A stretch of 64,000 nucleotides of DNA from Caulobacteraceae bacterium. GTDB taxonomy: Bacteria; Pseudomonadota; Alphaproteobacteria; Caulobacterales; Caulobacteraceae. This document shows positions 8,967 through 18,239 of this stretch, in pieces (the first letter of the stretch is position 1; every line of letters begins with the position of its first letter). The DNA is taken from assembly GCA_019695035.1 (NCBI GenBank), contig JAIBAU010000001.1, forward strand, positions 241,571 through 305,570. Reading direction: 5' to 3'. The translations under genes were made by a program, and so were the position numbers. The notes under the pieces are model-generated. The model was not told where the DNA came from and searched no databases. It saw only the letters and a list, made by a program, of their open reading frames with translations.

Positions 8967-9722
8967 ATGAACCGCACCGCGATTCCGGTCCTGGACTTCG
9001 ACCAGATCGACTCCACCAACGCCGAAGCGCGTCGCCGCGCCGAAGCGGGGGAGGCCGGTCCGCTGTGGATCACGGCGGGGCGGCAGACCGCGGGCCGTGG
9101 CCGGCGCGGCCGGGCCTGGTCTACGGAGCCCGGCAACCTGGCCGCCACCCTGCTGACCGCCGTCCGGCGTCCGCCGGCCGAGGCGGCCCAGACCGCCTTC
9201 GTCGCCGCCCTGGCCATCGTGGACCTGTGCGACGCCTTTGCGCCCAGTTCGCTGGTCAGCATCAAGTGGCCCAACGACGTGCTGATCGCCGGCGCCAAGG
9301 TGGCAGGGGTCCTGATCGAGAGCGGCAGCCTGGCCGACGGCCGGCTGTGGCTCGCCGTCGGCTGCGGCGTGAACCTGGCCCACGCGCCGTCCGGGACGCC
9401 CTATCCGGCCACCAGCCTCGCGGCCCACCTGCGCGACGGCGTCGGCGCGCCGCCCTGTCCGGCCGAGGCCATGGGGGCGGTGGCGGCGAGTTTCCGTCGC
9501 TGGATGCAGGCCTGGGACCAACATGGCTTCACGGCCATCGCGGAAGCCTGGACGGCGCGGGCCGGCGGGCTGGGCGGACCGTGCGTGGCGCGGCTGGGAA
9601 CCGAGACGGTCGAGGGCGTGGCCGAGGGACTCGACGTCGACGGTGCGCTGAAGCTGCGGCTGCGGTCGGGCGACGTGCGGCGCATTACCGCCGGCGACGT
9701 GTTCTTCGAGGCGGCCGCCTGA
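8967..9722 (+). CDS. birA: biotin--[acetyl-CoA-carboxylase] ligase (monofunctional)
   Basis: Activates biotin to biotinyl-5'-AMP and attaches it to the carboxyl-carrier lysine of acetyl-CoA carboxylase and related carboxylases. The 251 residues hold the biotin/lipoate ligase core: GRGRRGR at about 43-49 (adenylate-binding loop), IKWPNDVLI in the middle, then the small C-terminal SH3-like domain ([18 protein letters not shown]). There is no N-terminal winged helix, so this is the class I enzyme without the repressor function seen in E. coli BirA. Its stop overlaps the coaX start (TGATG). The nuoN-birA-coaX-rnj order is common in alphaproteobacteria. Confidence 0.95.
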   Translation: MNRTAIPVLDFDQIDSTNAEARRRAEAGEAGPLWITAGRQTAGRGRRGRAWSTEPGNLAATLLTAVRRPPAEAAQTAFVAALAIVDLCDAFAPSSLVSIKWPNDVLIAGAKVAGVLIESGSLADGRLWLAVGCGVNLAHAPSGTPYPATSLAAHLRDGVGAPPCPAEAMGAVAASFRRWMQAWDQHGFTAIAEAWTARAGGLGGPCVARLGTETVEGVAEGLDVDGALKLRLRSGDVRRITAGDVFFEAAA

Positions 9723-10501
9723 TGCTGCTGGCGATCGAACAGGGCAACACCAATACGCTCTTCGCCATCCACGACGGCGAGAACTGGATCCGCCAGTGGC
9801 GCACCGCCACCGAGGCCAGCCGCACAGCCGACGAGTACGCCGTGTGGCTGAACCAGCTGCTGGAGATGGCCAACCTGCGCTTCGCCGACCTGGACGCGTG
9901 CATCATCTCAACCGTGGTGCCGCAGTCGCTCTTCAACCTGCGCAACCTGGCGCGACGCTACCTGAAGGCCGAGCCGCTGGTCGTGGGCGAGAACGCCACG
10001 CTGGGAATCGAGGTGCGCATCGACAAGCCCAGCGAGGCCGGCGCCGACCGGCTCGTCAACGCGGTGGGCGGCTTCATCAACTACGGCGGACCGCTGATCC
10101 TGGTGGACTCCGGGACCGCCACTACCTTTGACGTCGTGGCCGCGGACGGGGGCTTCGAGGGTGGGGTCATCGCGCCCGGCATCAACCTGTCCATGCAGGC
10201 CCTGCACCAGGCGGCGGCGCGCCTGCCGCGGGTCGGCATCGAGCGTCCCGCGCGCGTCATCGGCAGGGGCACGGTCGAGGCCATGCAGTCGGGCGTGTTC
10301 TGGGGCTATGTCGGCTTGATCGACAGCCTCATCGACCGCATCAAGGCCGAATACGGCCGGCCGATGAAGGTGGTCGCCACCGGCGGCGTGGCCTCGCTCT
10401 TCGAGGGCGCGACGCGCGGCATCGACGCCTTCGACCACGACCTCACCATCCGCGGACTCCTTGAGATTTATCGCCGAAGCACCACTTCGGCAGGCAGATG
10501 A
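9722..10501 (+). CDS. coaX: type III pantothenate kinase
   Basis: Phosphorylates pantothenate in the first step of coenzyme A synthesis. The 259 residues show the ASKHA fold motifs: phosphate-1 loop EQGNTNT at 6-12, GADR at 107-110, and the second phosphate loop DSGTATTFD from residue 129, then [16 protein letters not shown]. The first motif has Glu where most family members have Asp (DxGNTNT); I believe this occurs in Caulobacter relatives, but from memory only. The start overlaps the birA stop and the stop overlaps the next start (ATGA), so all three genes are likely co-translated. Confidence 0.94.
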   Translation: MLLAIEQGNTNTLFAIHDGENWIRQWRTATEASRTADEYAVWLNQLLEMANLRFADLDACIISTVVPQSLFNLRNLARRYLKAEPLVVGENATLGIEVRIDKPSEAGADRLVNAVGGFINYGGPLILVDSGTATTFDVVAADGGFEGGVIAPGINLSMQALHQAAARLPRVGIERPARVIGRGTVEAMQSGVFWGYVGLIDSLIDRIKAEYGRPMKVVATGGVASLFEGATRGIDAFDHDLTIRGLLEIYRRSTTSAGR

Positions 10502-12171
10502 AAAAACAAAACAACGACGAACTCGTCTTCCTGCCGCTGGGCGGGTCGAACGAGATCGGCATGAACCTCAACGCCTACGGCTTCGGCCCGGCGCACGCCC
10601 GCCAGTGGATCATCGTCGACGTCGGCGTGACCTTCGGCGACCAGACAACGCCCGGCGTGGACGTCATCGTCCCTGACGCTTCGTTCCTGGAGGGCGAGGA
10701 CATCATCGGGATCGTGCTGACCCACGCTCACGAGGACCACATCGGGGCGCTGGGCTGGCTCTGGCCGCAACTGCGGGCCCCTCTCTACGCCACGCCGTTC
10801 ACGGCCTATCTGATCCGCGAAAAGCTCAGAGACGCGGACCTGCTGGACGAGGTGACCCTGCACGAGGTGCCGCTGGGCGGCACGATCAACCTGGGCCCCT
10901 TCCGGGTCGAGATGGTCACCATCACCCACTCGATCCCCGAACCGAACGGGCTGGCCATCCACACGCCGCTGGGGACCGTCCTTCATACCGGCGACTGGAA
11001 GATCGACGAGGACCCCGTCGTGGGCCAGCGGACCGACGTCGAGACCATCCGCCGCCTCGGCGACGAAGGCGTGCTGGCGATGGTCTGCGATTCCACGAAC
11101 GTTTTCGTGGACGGCGTGGCCGGCTCCGAGGCCGAGGTTAAGGCGGCGCTGGCCAACCTGGTCGGGTCGCTGAAGGGCAAGGTGGCGGTGGCCTGCTTCG
11201 CCTCCAACGTCGCTCGCGTCGACAGCGTGGTCCGCGCCGCAGAGGCGGCTGGACGGCGCGTGGCCCTGGTGGGGCGCTCGATGCATCGCATCACCGCGGC
11301 TGCAAAGTCGGTGGGGCTGCTCAAGGACGTTCGCGACTTCATCTCGGACGCCGAAGCCAAGTACCTGCCGGCCGACCAGGTGCTCTACATCTGCACCGGC
11401 AGCCAGGGCGAACCGCGGGCCGCCCTGTCGCGCATCGCCGACGGCACCCACCCGCACGTGAACCTGTCGACTGGCGACCACGTGGTGTTCTCGAGCCGGG
11501 TGATCCCCGGCAACGAAATCGCCATCCGCAACCTGCAGAACAAGCTCTCCGACCGCGGGGTGCGGCTCTATACCGAGCGCGACCACCCCGGCATCCACGT
11601 CTCGGGCCACCCCTGCCGCGACGAGCTGCGCCAGATGTACCAGTGGGCCCGGCCGAGCATCGCCATCCCCACCCACGGCGAGCGCCGACACCTGGTGGAG
11701 CACACCCAGCTGGCCAAGGAGATGCAGGTCCCGCACGCCATCGCGCCGCGCAACGGCGACATGGTGCTGCTGGCCCCGGGCGATCCGTCGATCATCGACG
11801 AGGTCCCCAACGGCCGCCTGTTCGTCGATGGCGGCATGCTCGTGCCGGAAGCCGGCGAGGCGCTGCGTGAGCGTCGCCATGCGGCCTCGAACGGCGTGCT
11901 GATCGTCACCTTCGCGATCGACGACAAGGGCCGCCAGGCCTCGGACATCGAGGTTCGGGGACTGGGGCTGCCCGGCGACGCCGACTATCCGCTCGACGAG
12001 GCGCTGGACGATCTGGCCGACCGCGCCAAGGAGGCCTTGAAAAAGATGGATCCGGCCGAGCGGAACGACGAGGAGGCGGTCGAGGGCGCGGTGAACCGGG
12101 CGCTCAAGAAGGCGAGCCAGCAGATCTGGGACCGTCGGCCGATCGTCGAAACGGTCGTGTTGCGGGTCTGA
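10498..12171 (+). CDS. rnj: ribonuclease J
   Basis: Metallo-beta-lactamase/beta-CASP nuclease with endo- and 5'-3' exonuclease activity in RNA maturation and decay. The protein has 557 residues. The zinc site HAHEDH is at residues 76-81; downstream are a metal-ligand HTGDWKID block, the beta-CASP motif A region (MVCDSTNVF), the [15 protein letters not shown] block and a late [11 protein letters not shown] block. The N-terminal [13 protein letters not shown] matches RNase J closely. Its ATG overlaps the coaX stop. Length and domain order are normal for alphaproteobacterial RNase J. Confidence 0.96.
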   Translation: MKKQNNDELVFLPLGGSNEIGMNLNAYGFGPAHARQWIIVDVGVTFGDQTTPGVDVIVPDASFLEGEDIIGIVLTHAHEDHIGALGWLWPQLRAPLYATPFTAYLIREKLRDADLLDEVTLHEVPLGGTINLGPFRVEMVTITHSIPEPNGLAIHTPLGTVLHTGDWKIDEDPVVGQRTDVETIRRLGDEGVLAMVCDSTNVFVDGVAGSEAEVKAALANLVGSLKGKVAVACFASNVARVDSVVRAAEAAGRRVALVGRSMHRITAAAKSVGLLKDVRDFISDAEAKYLPADQVLYICTGSQGEPRAALSRIADGTHPHVNLSTGDHVVFSSRVIPGNEIAIRNLQNKLSDRGVRLYTERDHPGIHVSGHPCRDELRQMYQWARPSIAIPTHGERRHLVEHTQLAKEMQVPHAIAPRNGDMVLLAPGDPSIIDEVPNGRLFVDGGMLVPEAGEALRERRHAASNGVLIVTFAIDDKGRQASDIEVRGLGLPGDADYPLDEALDDLADRAKEALKKMDPAERNDEEAVEGAVNRALKKASQQIWDRRPIVETVVLRV

Positions 12172-12206
12172 AACGGCTAGGCTGGCGCGCCTCGGAGGGT
12201 CCCACC

Positions 12207-12689
12207 ATGAAGCCGCATCTGCTGCTCGCATGCTTCGTCCCGGTTGTGATGGCCGGCCCGGCCGGCGCCCTGGACGGACCGGAGGAGACGGTCCGGCGTC
12301 TCTATGCGACGGAGGACTGGTCAGCCCAGACCGAGGGGCCCGACGGCCTTCTCGCGCGGGATCTCGGCGCGGCGCTGCGCCGCGACCTGGCCACCGACGA
12401 GCCGTCGCCGGCGGCGGACATGGACTGGCGCTACGGCGGCGCCCCGCGAGAGTTCGTGTCCGCGGTGGCCGTCGAGGCCGGCGCGAGCGTTCCTGCGCCC
12501 CGGGGCCAGACCTGGATGGACGTCACCGTTCGCTTCCGCACCAGCGAGGAGCCCCGAGCGGTGGTCTGGCGGCTGTGCCTCGCCCGAAAGGGCTGGCGGG
12601 TGGCCGACGTGCGGGGGGAGTACACCCCGGGCGCGGCCTGGAGTGTCCGGCAGGACCTGGGCCTGCGTGACGACAGGGTGAAGTGTTGA
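12207..12689 (+). CDS. secreted protein of unknown function
   Basis: 160 residues, with a good GGAGGG site 8 bases before the ATG at 12207 and a Sec signal peptide (MKPHLLLACFVPVVMAGPAG) cleaved near GALD. The mature part starts PEETVRRLYATEDW, is rich in Arg and Asp, and has a VWRLCLARKGWRVADVRGEY segment near the end, which resembles the small beta-sheet folds of NTF2-like or DUF3828 proteins; that resemblance is only suggestive. Two cysteines (in the VWRLCLAR segment and at the very C terminus) could pair. It lies between rnj and the epimerase, 4 bases before the latter. Confidence 0.75.
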   Translation: MKPHLLLACFVPVVMAGPAGALDGPEETVRRLYATEDWSAQTEGPDGLLARDLGAALRRDLATDEPSPAADMDWRYGGAPREFVSAVAVEAGASVPAPRGQTWMDVTVRFRTSEEPRAVVWRLCLARKGWRVADVRGEYTPGAAWSVRQDLGLRDDRVKC

Positions 12690-12693
12690 GATC

Positions 12694-13122
12694 ATGAGCA
12701 TCGGCCGACTGAACCACGTGGGGGTGGCCACGCCCTCGATCGACGACAGCGTCCGGCTCTACCGTGACGTCCTGGGCGCGACCCGCATCCATGACCGCTT
12801 CGCCATGCCGGAGCAGGGAGTCTGGGTGTGCTTCGTCGACCTGCCCAACAGCCAGATCGAGTTGATCGAACCCTATGGGGAGGCCTCGCCCATTCATGGC
12901 TTCCTGGCCAAGAACCCCAAGGGCGGGCAGCATCACCTCTGCTTCGAGGTGCCGGACATCATCGCCGCACGCGACGAGATGCGGGCGAAGGGGTGCACGA
13001 TCCTGGGCACGGGCGAGCCCCGCATCGGCGCCCACGGCACCCCCATCATCTTCGTCCATCCCAAGGACATGGGCGGCGTGCTGGTCGAGCTGATGGAATC
13101 CCCCAAGGCGCTGCACGCATGA
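12694..13122 (+). CDS. mce: methylmalonyl-CoA epimerase
   Basis: Interconverts (S)- and (R)-methylmalonyl-CoA in propionyl-CoA catabolism, upstream of methylmalonyl-CoA mutase. The 142-residue protein is a two-module glyoxalase/VOC fold: [10 protein letters not shown] with metal ligand His8, then [19 protein letters not shown] (His80/81) and [10 protein letters not shown] (Glu132). Length and motif spacing match the epimerase rather than lactoylglutathione lyase. It is not next to a mutase here; its neighbour is a DUF1467 gene overlapped by four bases, a pairing common in alphaproteobacteria. Confidence 0.93.
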   Translation: MSIGRLNHVGVATPSIDDSVRLYRDVLGATRIHDRFAMPEQGVWVCFVDLPNSQIELIEPYGEASPIHGFLAKNPKGGQHHLCFEVPDIIAARDEMRAKGCTILGTGEPRIGAHGTPIIFVHPKDMGGVLVELMESPKALHA

Positions 13123-13391
13123 GCCCGCTGACCTATTTCGCCATCTACCTGATCTGCTGGTGGGTCGTGCTGTTTCCGGTGCTGTCGCTGGGCGCCCGAA
13201 GCCATGCCGAGGCGGGACTAGAGGTGAAGGACGGAGGCGACCCCGGAGCCCCGGTCACCCACAATCTGAAGCGCAAGATCATCACCACCACTTGGGTCGC
13301 CGCCCTCGTGTGGCTGGTGATCATCGTGCTCATCAATTCGGGGGCTGTGGAAGCGCTGATGGGACGGCCGGACAGGGGATTCGTTGCATAG
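13119..13391 (+). CDS. DUF1467 family small membrane protein
   Basis: 90 residues with two transmembrane helices: [20 protein letters not shown] near the N terminus and [20 protein letters not shown] near the C terminus, joined by a soluble loop ([19 protein letters not shown]). That pattern is typical of the alphaproteobacterial DUF1467 family, whose function is not known. Its ATG overlaps the mce stop (ATGA) and it precedes proS, the usual neighbours of this family. Confidence 0.85.
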   Translation: MSPLTYFAIYLICWWVVLFPVLSLGARSHAEAGLEVKDGGDPGAPVTHNLKRKIITTTWVAALVWLVIIVLINSGAVEALMGRPDRGFVA

Positions 13392-13447
13392 GACGGCGTC
13401 GCCCGGCTAAGTGGGCGCCCAAGCCTTGTTCCCCGGATTCTGACGCC

Positions 13448-14767
13448 ATGCGCCTGTCGCGCTACTTCCTGCCCACGCTCAAAGAAACCCCCTCGGACGC
13501 CCAGATCGTCTCGCACAAGCTGATGCTGCGCGCGGGCCTGATCAAGCAGGAGGCCGCCGGCATCTACGCCTGGCTGCCGCTGGGCCTGAAGGTGCTGAAA
13601 AAGATCGAGCAGATCGTCCGCGAGGAGATGAACCGCGCCGGCGCCGTCGAAATCCTCATGCCGACCCTGCAGCTGGCCGATCTCTGGCGGGAGAGCGGCC
13701 GCTACGACGACTACGGCCAGGAGATGCTGCGCATAACCGACCGGCACAAGCGCGACTTGCTGTACGGCCCGACGGCGGAGGAAGTCGTCACCGACATCTT
13801 CCGGGCCTTCGTGCGCTCGTACCGCGACCTGCCGATGAACCTCTACAACATCCAGTGGAAGTTCCGGGACGAGGTGCGTCCCCGCTTCGGCGTCATGCGC
13901 GGCCGCGAATTCCTCATGAAGGACGCCTACAGCTTCGACATCGACGAGGCCTCGGCGCGCAAGGCCTACAACCGGATGTTCGTGGCCTATCTGAACCTGT
14001 TCGAACGCATGGGCCTGAAGGCCGTGCCGATGCGCGCCGACACCGGCCCCATCGGGGGCGATCTGAGCCACGAGTTCATAATCCTGGCCGACACCGGCGA
14101 AAGCCAGGTCTTCTGCCACAAGGACCTGGTGGAGATGGGCGCGCCCGGTCCCGACGTGGACTGGGACAACCTGGAGGGCCACGTCGAGAAGCGCACAGCC
14201 CTCTACGCCGCCACCGAGGAAATGCACGACCAGGCGCGCTTCGAGCGCGAGACCTCGACCGACCAGCGCCTGTCCGCGCGGGGCATCGAGGTGGGCCACA
14301 TCTTCTACTTCGGGGAGAAGTACTCCAGGCCGATGAAGGCCATGATCACCGGTCCGGACGGGGTCGAACGTCCGGCCCAGATGGGTAGCTACGGGGTCGG
14401 GGTGTCGCGCCTGCTGGGCGCGATCATCGAGGCCAGTCACGACGACAAGGGCATCATCTGGCCGGAGTCGGTGGCTCCCTTCGACCTGGCCCTGATCAAT
14501 CTGCGGCCCGGGGACGAGGCCTGCGACGCCGCCTGCGAGAAGGCCTACGCGGCGCTGCAGGCGGCCGGCAGGGACGTGCTCTATGACGAGACCGACGACC
14601 GCCCCGGCGCCAAGTTCGCCCGCACGGAACTGGTGGGCATTCCCTGGTCGATGGTGGTCGGGCCCAAGGGGCTGGCCGAGGGCAACGTCGAGCTGCGCAA
14701 TCGCAGAACCGGTGAGACCTCGACAGCCGCGTTCGACAGCGTGCTCGACGGCCTGATCAAGGGCTAG
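13448..14767 (+). CDS. proS: prolyl-tRNA synthetase, short class II form
   Basis: Charges tRNA-Pro. The 439 residues are the compact alphaproteobacterial form: class II motif 1 region, motif 2 ([20 protein letters not shown]), motif 3 ([15 protein letters not shown]) and the anticodon-binding domain from about residue 350. The insertion editing domain of E. coli ProRS (572 residues) is missing between motifs 2 and 3, so clearing of mischarged Ala-tRNA-Pro would need a separate protein. The ATG at 13448 gives the canonical start [15 protein letters not shown]; in-frame sequence upstream overlaps the previous gene and is not conserved in type. Confidence 0.96.
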   Translation: MRLSRYFLPTLKETPSDAQIVSHKLMLRAGLIKQEAAGIYAWLPLGLKVLKKIEQIVREEMNRAGAVEILMPTLQLADLWRESGRYDDYGQEMLRITDRHKRDLLYGPTAEEVVTDIFRAFVRSYRDLPMNLYNIQWKFRDEVRPRFGVMRGREFLMKDAYSFDIDEASARKAYNRMFVAYLNLFERMGLKAVPMRADTGPIGGDLSHEFIILADTGESQVFCHKDLVEMGAPGPDVDWDNLEGHVEKRTALYAATEEMHDQARFERETSTDQRLSARGIEVGHIFYFGEKYSRPMKAMITGPDGVERPAQMGSYGVGVSRLLGAIIEASHDDKGIIWPESVAPFDLALINLRPGDEACDAACEKAYAALQAAGRDVLYDETDDRPGAKFARTELVGIPWSMVVGPKGLAEGNVELRNRRTGETSTAAFDSVLDGLIKG

Positions 14768-14778
14768 GCGGGACGCCG

Positions 14779-16074
14779 TTGAACGCTGACGCTCCAGCCT
14801 CGCCGACCGCGGTCCGGCCTTTCGCTCCCTGGGAATGGGAGCTGGCCTACCGCTACCTGCGCGCCAAACGGAAAGAGGGCGGGGTCGCCCTCATCTCGCT
14901 GATCTCCTTCATCGGGGTCGGGCTGGCGGTCGCCACCCTGATCATCGTCATGTCGGTGATGAACGGATTCCGGGGCGAGCTTCTGGATCGCATCCTGGGC
15001 TTCAATCCGCACCTCTATGTCGAGGGCGCTGCGCTCGAAGGGCCGGGCCGCGACGAGATCGTGGCGCGCATTACGCGAACGCCCGAGGTCGTGCGCGCCT
15101 CTCCGGCCGTCGAGGACCAGGCCATCGTGCTGGGCTCGGGGGTCGTTCAGCCGGCCATTGTCCGGGGCCTGCCCCGTCAGTCACTGCTGCAGACCGAGCT
15201 GGTCGTCAAGAACATCAAGCAGGGCTCCACCGAGGGTTTCGGTCAGGGCGAGTACGGCGGCGACCTGGTGATGATCGGCAGCCGCATGGCGGAAAAGCTC
15301 GGCCTGCGGGCGGGCGACGACATCACCCTGGTGGCGCCCTCGGGAGGCGCGACCGCCTTCGGCACCCAGCCGCTGCGCAAGACCTACATCGTCGGCGGCG
15401 TGTTCGAGACGGGCATGGCCGAATACGACCAGGCCTTCGTCTTCATGCCTATGGAGCAGGCCCAGTTGTTCTTCGGCAAGGAAGGGGTCTGGGACTACAT
15501 CCAGGTCATCGTCCGTGACCCCGACGATCTGGGACGGGTGAAGCCTGCGGTCGCCGCAGCGGCCGGGCCCGGCACGGCGGTCAAGGACTGGCGCCAGCAG
15601 ATCCAGGCCTTCTTCGACGCCCTCAAGATCGAGCGGACGGTGATGCGCCTGATCCTGATGCTGATCGTGCTGGTAGCGGCCATGAACATCATCTCCGGCC
15701 TGGTCATGCTGGTGCTGATCAAGGGGCGGGACATCGCGGTGCTGCGCACCATGGGCGCGTCGCGCGGGGCGATCCTTCGGGTGTTCTTCCTTTCCGGCGC
15801 CATCGTGGGCGGCTCCGGAACCCTGGCGGGGCTGCTTATCGGCGTGCTGTTCTGCGCCTTCATCCGGCCGATCCAGCACCTGTTGGAGGGGATGACGGGC
15901 CAGCACCTGTTCGATCCCGCCGTCTACTTCCTGTCCAGCCTGCCGGCCCGCATCGAGTGGCCGGAGATCCTGTTCATCGTGCTGTGGTCCTTCGCCTCGG
16001 CTTGCCTTGCGACCATCTTCCCGGCCCGCCGCGCCTCGCGCCTCGATCCGGTGGAGGCGCTTCGCTATGAGTGA
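14779..16074 (+). CDS. lolC: lipoprotein-releasing ABC transporter permease (LolC/LolE family)
   Basis: Inner-membrane permease that, with LolD, extracts outer-membrane lipoproteins and hands them to LolA. The 431-residue protein has an N-terminal helix (ISLISFIGVGLAVATLIIVM), a large periplasmic domain from about residue 65 to 290, and three C-terminal helices beginning with VMRLILMLIVLVAAMNIISG, ending in the coupling motif region PARRASRLDPVEALRYE. A single LolC/E-type gene is seen, as in organisms with one LolF-type permease; the symbol is provisional. Start: TTG at 14779, since no ATG or GTG lies before the conserved EWELAYRYLRAKR stretch. Confidence 0.9.
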   Translation: MNADAPASPTAVRPFAPWEWELAYRYLRAKRKEGGVALISLISFIGVGLAVATLIIVMSVMNGFRGELLDRILGFNPHLYVEGAALEGPGRDEIVARITRTPEVVRASPAVEDQAIVLGSGVVQPAIVRGLPRQSLLQTELVVKNIKQGSTEGFGQGEYGGDLVMIGSRMAEKLGLRAGDDITLVAPSGGATAFGTQPLRKTYIVGGVFETGMAEYDQAFVFMPMEQAQLFFGKEGVWDYIQVIVRDPDDLGRVKPAVAAAAGPGTAVKDWRQQIQAFFDALKIERTVMRLILMLIVLVAAMNIISGLVMLVLIKGRDIAVLRTMGASRGAILRVFFLSGAIVGGSGTLAGLLIGVLFCAFIRPIQHLLEGMTGQHLFDPAVYFLSSLPARIEWPEILFIVLWSFASACLATIFPARRASRLDPVEALRYE

Positions 16075-16768
16075 GCCGGTTCTCTCCATCCGCGGCCTGG
16101 AACGCACCTACGTCACGGGAGACCGGCGTCTGCAGGTGCTGCGCGGCGTCGATATCGACGTCTACCCGGGAGAGGTGGTCGGCCTGATCGGACCGTCGGG
16201 CTCGGGCAAGTCGTCGCTGCTGCATGCCGCGGGCCTGCTGGAGCAGCCGGACCAGGGTCACATCCACGTCGCGGGGCACGAGGCGACAGACCTGGCGGAC
16301 GCCGAGCGGACCCGCCTTCGCCTGCATCACATCGGCTTTGTCTACCAGTTCCACCATCTGCTGCCGGAGTTCACGGCGCTGGACAACGTCGCCCTGCCGC
16401 AGCGTATTGCCGGACGTTCGAAGGCGGATGCGCGCGACCGCGCCCGGGATCTGCTGACGGCGCTGGGTCTGGCCGAGCGGGTCGACCACCAGCCGGCGCA
16501 GATGTCCGGCGGCGAGCAGCAGCGCGTCGCCGTGGCGCGCGCCCTGGCCAACCATCCCGCCCTCCTGCTCGCCGACGAGCCGACGGGAAACCTGGATCCG
16601 GCCACGTCCAAGGTCGTGTTCCAGGCCCTGCACGACCTGGTGCGCGAGACCGGCGTGGCCGCCCTGATCGCCACCCACAACATGGAACTGGCGGGATACA
16701 TGGACCGGGTCTTCGCCCTGAAGGACGGCCACCTGGAAGAGCGGGCGGCCCGCAGTCTCGCCTACTGA
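16067..16768 (+). CDS. lolD: lipoprotein-releasing ABC transporter ATPase LolD
   Basis: ATPase driving lipoprotein extraction with the permease encoded just upstream, which it overlaps by 8 bases. The 233 residues contain Walker A GPSGSGKSS at 42-50, the Q-loop (FVYQFHHLLPEFTALDNV, with the LLPEF typical of LolD), signature MSGGEQQRVAVARAL, Walker B LLLADEPTGNLD and the H-loop histidine in ATHNMELA. All catalytic residues are in place. Confidence 0.96.
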   Translation: MSEPVLSIRGLERTYVTGDRRLQVLRGVDIDVYPGEVVGLIGPSGSGKSSLLHAAGLLEQPDQGHIHVAGHEATDLADAERTRLRLHHIGFVYQFHHLLPEFTALDNVALPQRIAGRSKADARDRARDLLTALGLAERVDHQPAQMSGGEQQRVAVARALANHPALLLADEPTGNLDPATSKVVFQALHDLVRETGVAALIATHNMELAGYMDRVFALKDGHLEERAARSLAY

Positions 16769-16829
16769 GCCCGGCGGTGCGGCCGGCGTGTTCTTTCGGT
16801 CACGCAAGAACCAGGAATCGCTGAACGCC

Positions 16830-16845
16830 GTTCCGGGACTGGAAC
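16830..16845. repeat. GTTCC-N6-GGAAC palindrome in the leader of the outer-membrane gene
   Basis: GTTCC at 16830-16834 and GGAAC at 16841-16845 form an inverted repeat in the 150-base gap between lolD and the outer-membrane protein gene. A second inverted repeat, GTTCTT/AAGAAC, lies at 16790-16811, and two GAATC (GANTC) sites at 16815 and 16856. The same GTTCC-N6-GGAAC pattern occurs between the LysR and azoR genes at 45898-45913. It could be an operator or a hairpin; no function is shown. Confidence 0.4.
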
Positions 16846-16918
16846 CCGGCCCCGGGAATCTCCATTTTTCGGGGGTAGCGGGGCCGGGGGGCCAGCGAGA
16901 AAGCATTCGAGAAGCAGC

Positions 16919-17563
16919 ATGAAAAACTATGTTCTTGCAGCCGCGGCCGCCGCGGCGGTCAGCCTCATCGCCTCCGCCGCCTCGGCGCAGGACTGGTCCG
17001 GAGCCTACGTAGGCGCCCAGGTCGGCTATGCCTGGGGCGACGGCGAGCAGCCCTATGGCAATGTCGGCGGTCCCTTCAATTCCAGCCAGGATGACGTGAA
17101 CCTCGACGGGTTCGTCTTCGGCGGCCGCGCCGGCTACGACTGGCAGACCACCAACTGGGTGTTCGGCGTGGTCGCCGACGTCGAGTTCGGAGATCGTAGC
17201 GGCGATGACGGCGGTTCGGGCGGCGACGTCAACGGCATCGACATCAACTCGCAATGGTCGCTGCGCGGCCGCGTCGGCTACGCGGTGTCGCCCGAAACGC
17301 TGATCTACGCGACCGCTGGCTGGACCTGGCAGGACGTGGACGCCAGCTCGCCCACCGACGGGGACGTCAACGAGACGATCGACGGCGCCACATACGGTCT
17401 GGGCATCGAGCACCGCATGGGCGCCTGGTCGGGCACGCTCGAGTACCGCCACGACGACATGAACCAGACGCGCTTCAGCTTCCCGCTCGACAACTACGAC
17501 GAGGGCATCACGACGGACTCCGACGCCGTCCGTCTCGGCGTGAACTATCGTTTCGGCGGCTGA
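16919..17563 (+). CDS. outer-membrane beta-barrel protein (Omp25/OmpA-like small barrel)
   Basis: 214 residues. A Sec signal peptide (MKNYVLAAAAAAAVSLIASA, cleavage after ASAQ region) is followed by DWSGAYVGAQVGYAWGDG, the classic start of the small eight-stranded porin-family barrels of alphaproteobacteria (Omp25/Omp31 and heat-resistant agglutinin type). Alternating strands are visible to the C-terminal RLGVNYRFGG, with a terminal aromatic residue near the end. A GAGAAG ribosome site lies 5 bases before the ATG. Likely role: an abundant structural or adhesion-type outer-membrane protein; no substrate can be inferred. A strong terminator follows. Confidence 0.9.
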   Translation: MKNYVLAAAAAAAVSLIASAASAQDWSGAYVGAQVGYAWGDGEQPYGNVGGPFNSSQDDVNLDGFVFGGRAGYDWQTTNWVFGVVADVEFGDRSGDDGGSGGDVNGIDINSQWSLRGRVGYAVSPETLIYATAGWTWQDVDASSPTDGDVNETIDGATYGLGIEHRMGAWSGTLEYRHDDMNQTRFSFPLDNYDEGITTDSDAVRLGVNYRFGG

Positions 17564-17583
17564 ACCGCCTGAGCGACGACGGG

Positions 17584-17610
17584 AAGGGCCGCGGTTCGCC
17601 GCGGCCCTTT
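17584..17610 (+). terminator. intrinsic terminator after the outer-membrane barrel gene
   Basis: AAGGGCCGCGG (17584-17594) pairs perfectly with CCGCGGCCCTT (17599-17609) around a TTCG tetraloop. It begins 20 bases after the stop. The T-run is short, but the 11-bp stem with a UUCG loop is very stable. Confidence 0.75.
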
Positions 17611-17650
17611 GCCGTTCGGAACTCCGCCTGCGCTGCAGCGCTTAGACGGC

Positions 17651-18187
17651 ATGCCAGACTCCGCCGAGACGAAGGCCGCCGCCGCAGCCCAGACCGCCGC
17701 CACCTCCGCCGGCAAGACCGCGGCCAAGGCCGCAGAGAAGGTGGCGGTGCAGGCCACCAAGGTGAAGGAAAGCGCGCGCCACCTCGAGAAGTCCGCCGTG
17801 GCGGTCGAACGCTCCAGCGACGCCCAGCTGGAAAGCGCCATCCGTCGCACGGAGCTGGCGGCGGACCGCACGGTGCTGGCGGCCGAACGGACCTACTCGG
17901 CGTGGGTGCGCACGGGCCTTGCAGCGCTGGCGGGCGGGGTCGGCGCGCGGGCGTTGCTGGAGTCTCGGCTGCCCGACTTTCTGGTGCGACTGACGGGCTC
18001 GGTGCTGATTGTCTTTTCGTTGTTCTGCTTCGTCGCGGCGGTGTGGCGGCAACTACAGCCGGCGGTGCCGCCTCCGAGGCCGGACACGCCGCGGCTGCCT
18101 CCGGCCTTGCTGGTCGGGCTGAACGGCCTGCTCGGCCTGGCTGCCGGGGCTGCGCTGGTGGAGATCTGGATCGGCCGGGCCGGCTAG
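17651..18187 (+). CDS. DUF202 family membrane protein
   Basis: 178 residues from the ATG at 17651 (MPDSAETK). Residues 1-75 are an Ala/Lys/Glu-rich amphipathic or coiled-coil segment with several KxA repeats (KTAAKAAEKVAVQATKVK). Then comes the DUF202 signature around residues 70-95 (DRTVLAAERTYSAWVRTGLA), followed by three hydrophobic helices including LVRLTGSVLIVFSLFCFVAAV. DUF202 proteins such as YidH are small inner-membrane proteins of unknown role. The long soluble N-terminal segment is more than the bare domain needs. Confidence 0.8.
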   Translation: MPDSAETKAAAAAQTAATSAGKTAAKAAEKVAVQATKVKESARHLEKSAVAVERSSDAQLESAIRRTELAADRTVLAAERTYSAWVRTGLAALAGGVGARALLESRLPDFLVRLTGSVLIVFSLFCFVAAVWRQLQPAVPPPRPDTPRLPPALLVGLNGLLGLAAGAALVEIWIGRAG

Positions 18188-18239
18188 GGTTTGACGCCGG
18201 CCGGGGCAGGCCCCAGGCTGTGGTCAGTGGAGGCGCCTG

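Noticed and set aside
18178..18202. GGCCGGC/GCCGGCC hairpin after the DUF202 gene as a terminator
   Set aside because: Overlaps the end of the coding sequence, has an 11-base loop and no U-tract; likely a by-product of GC-rich sequence.
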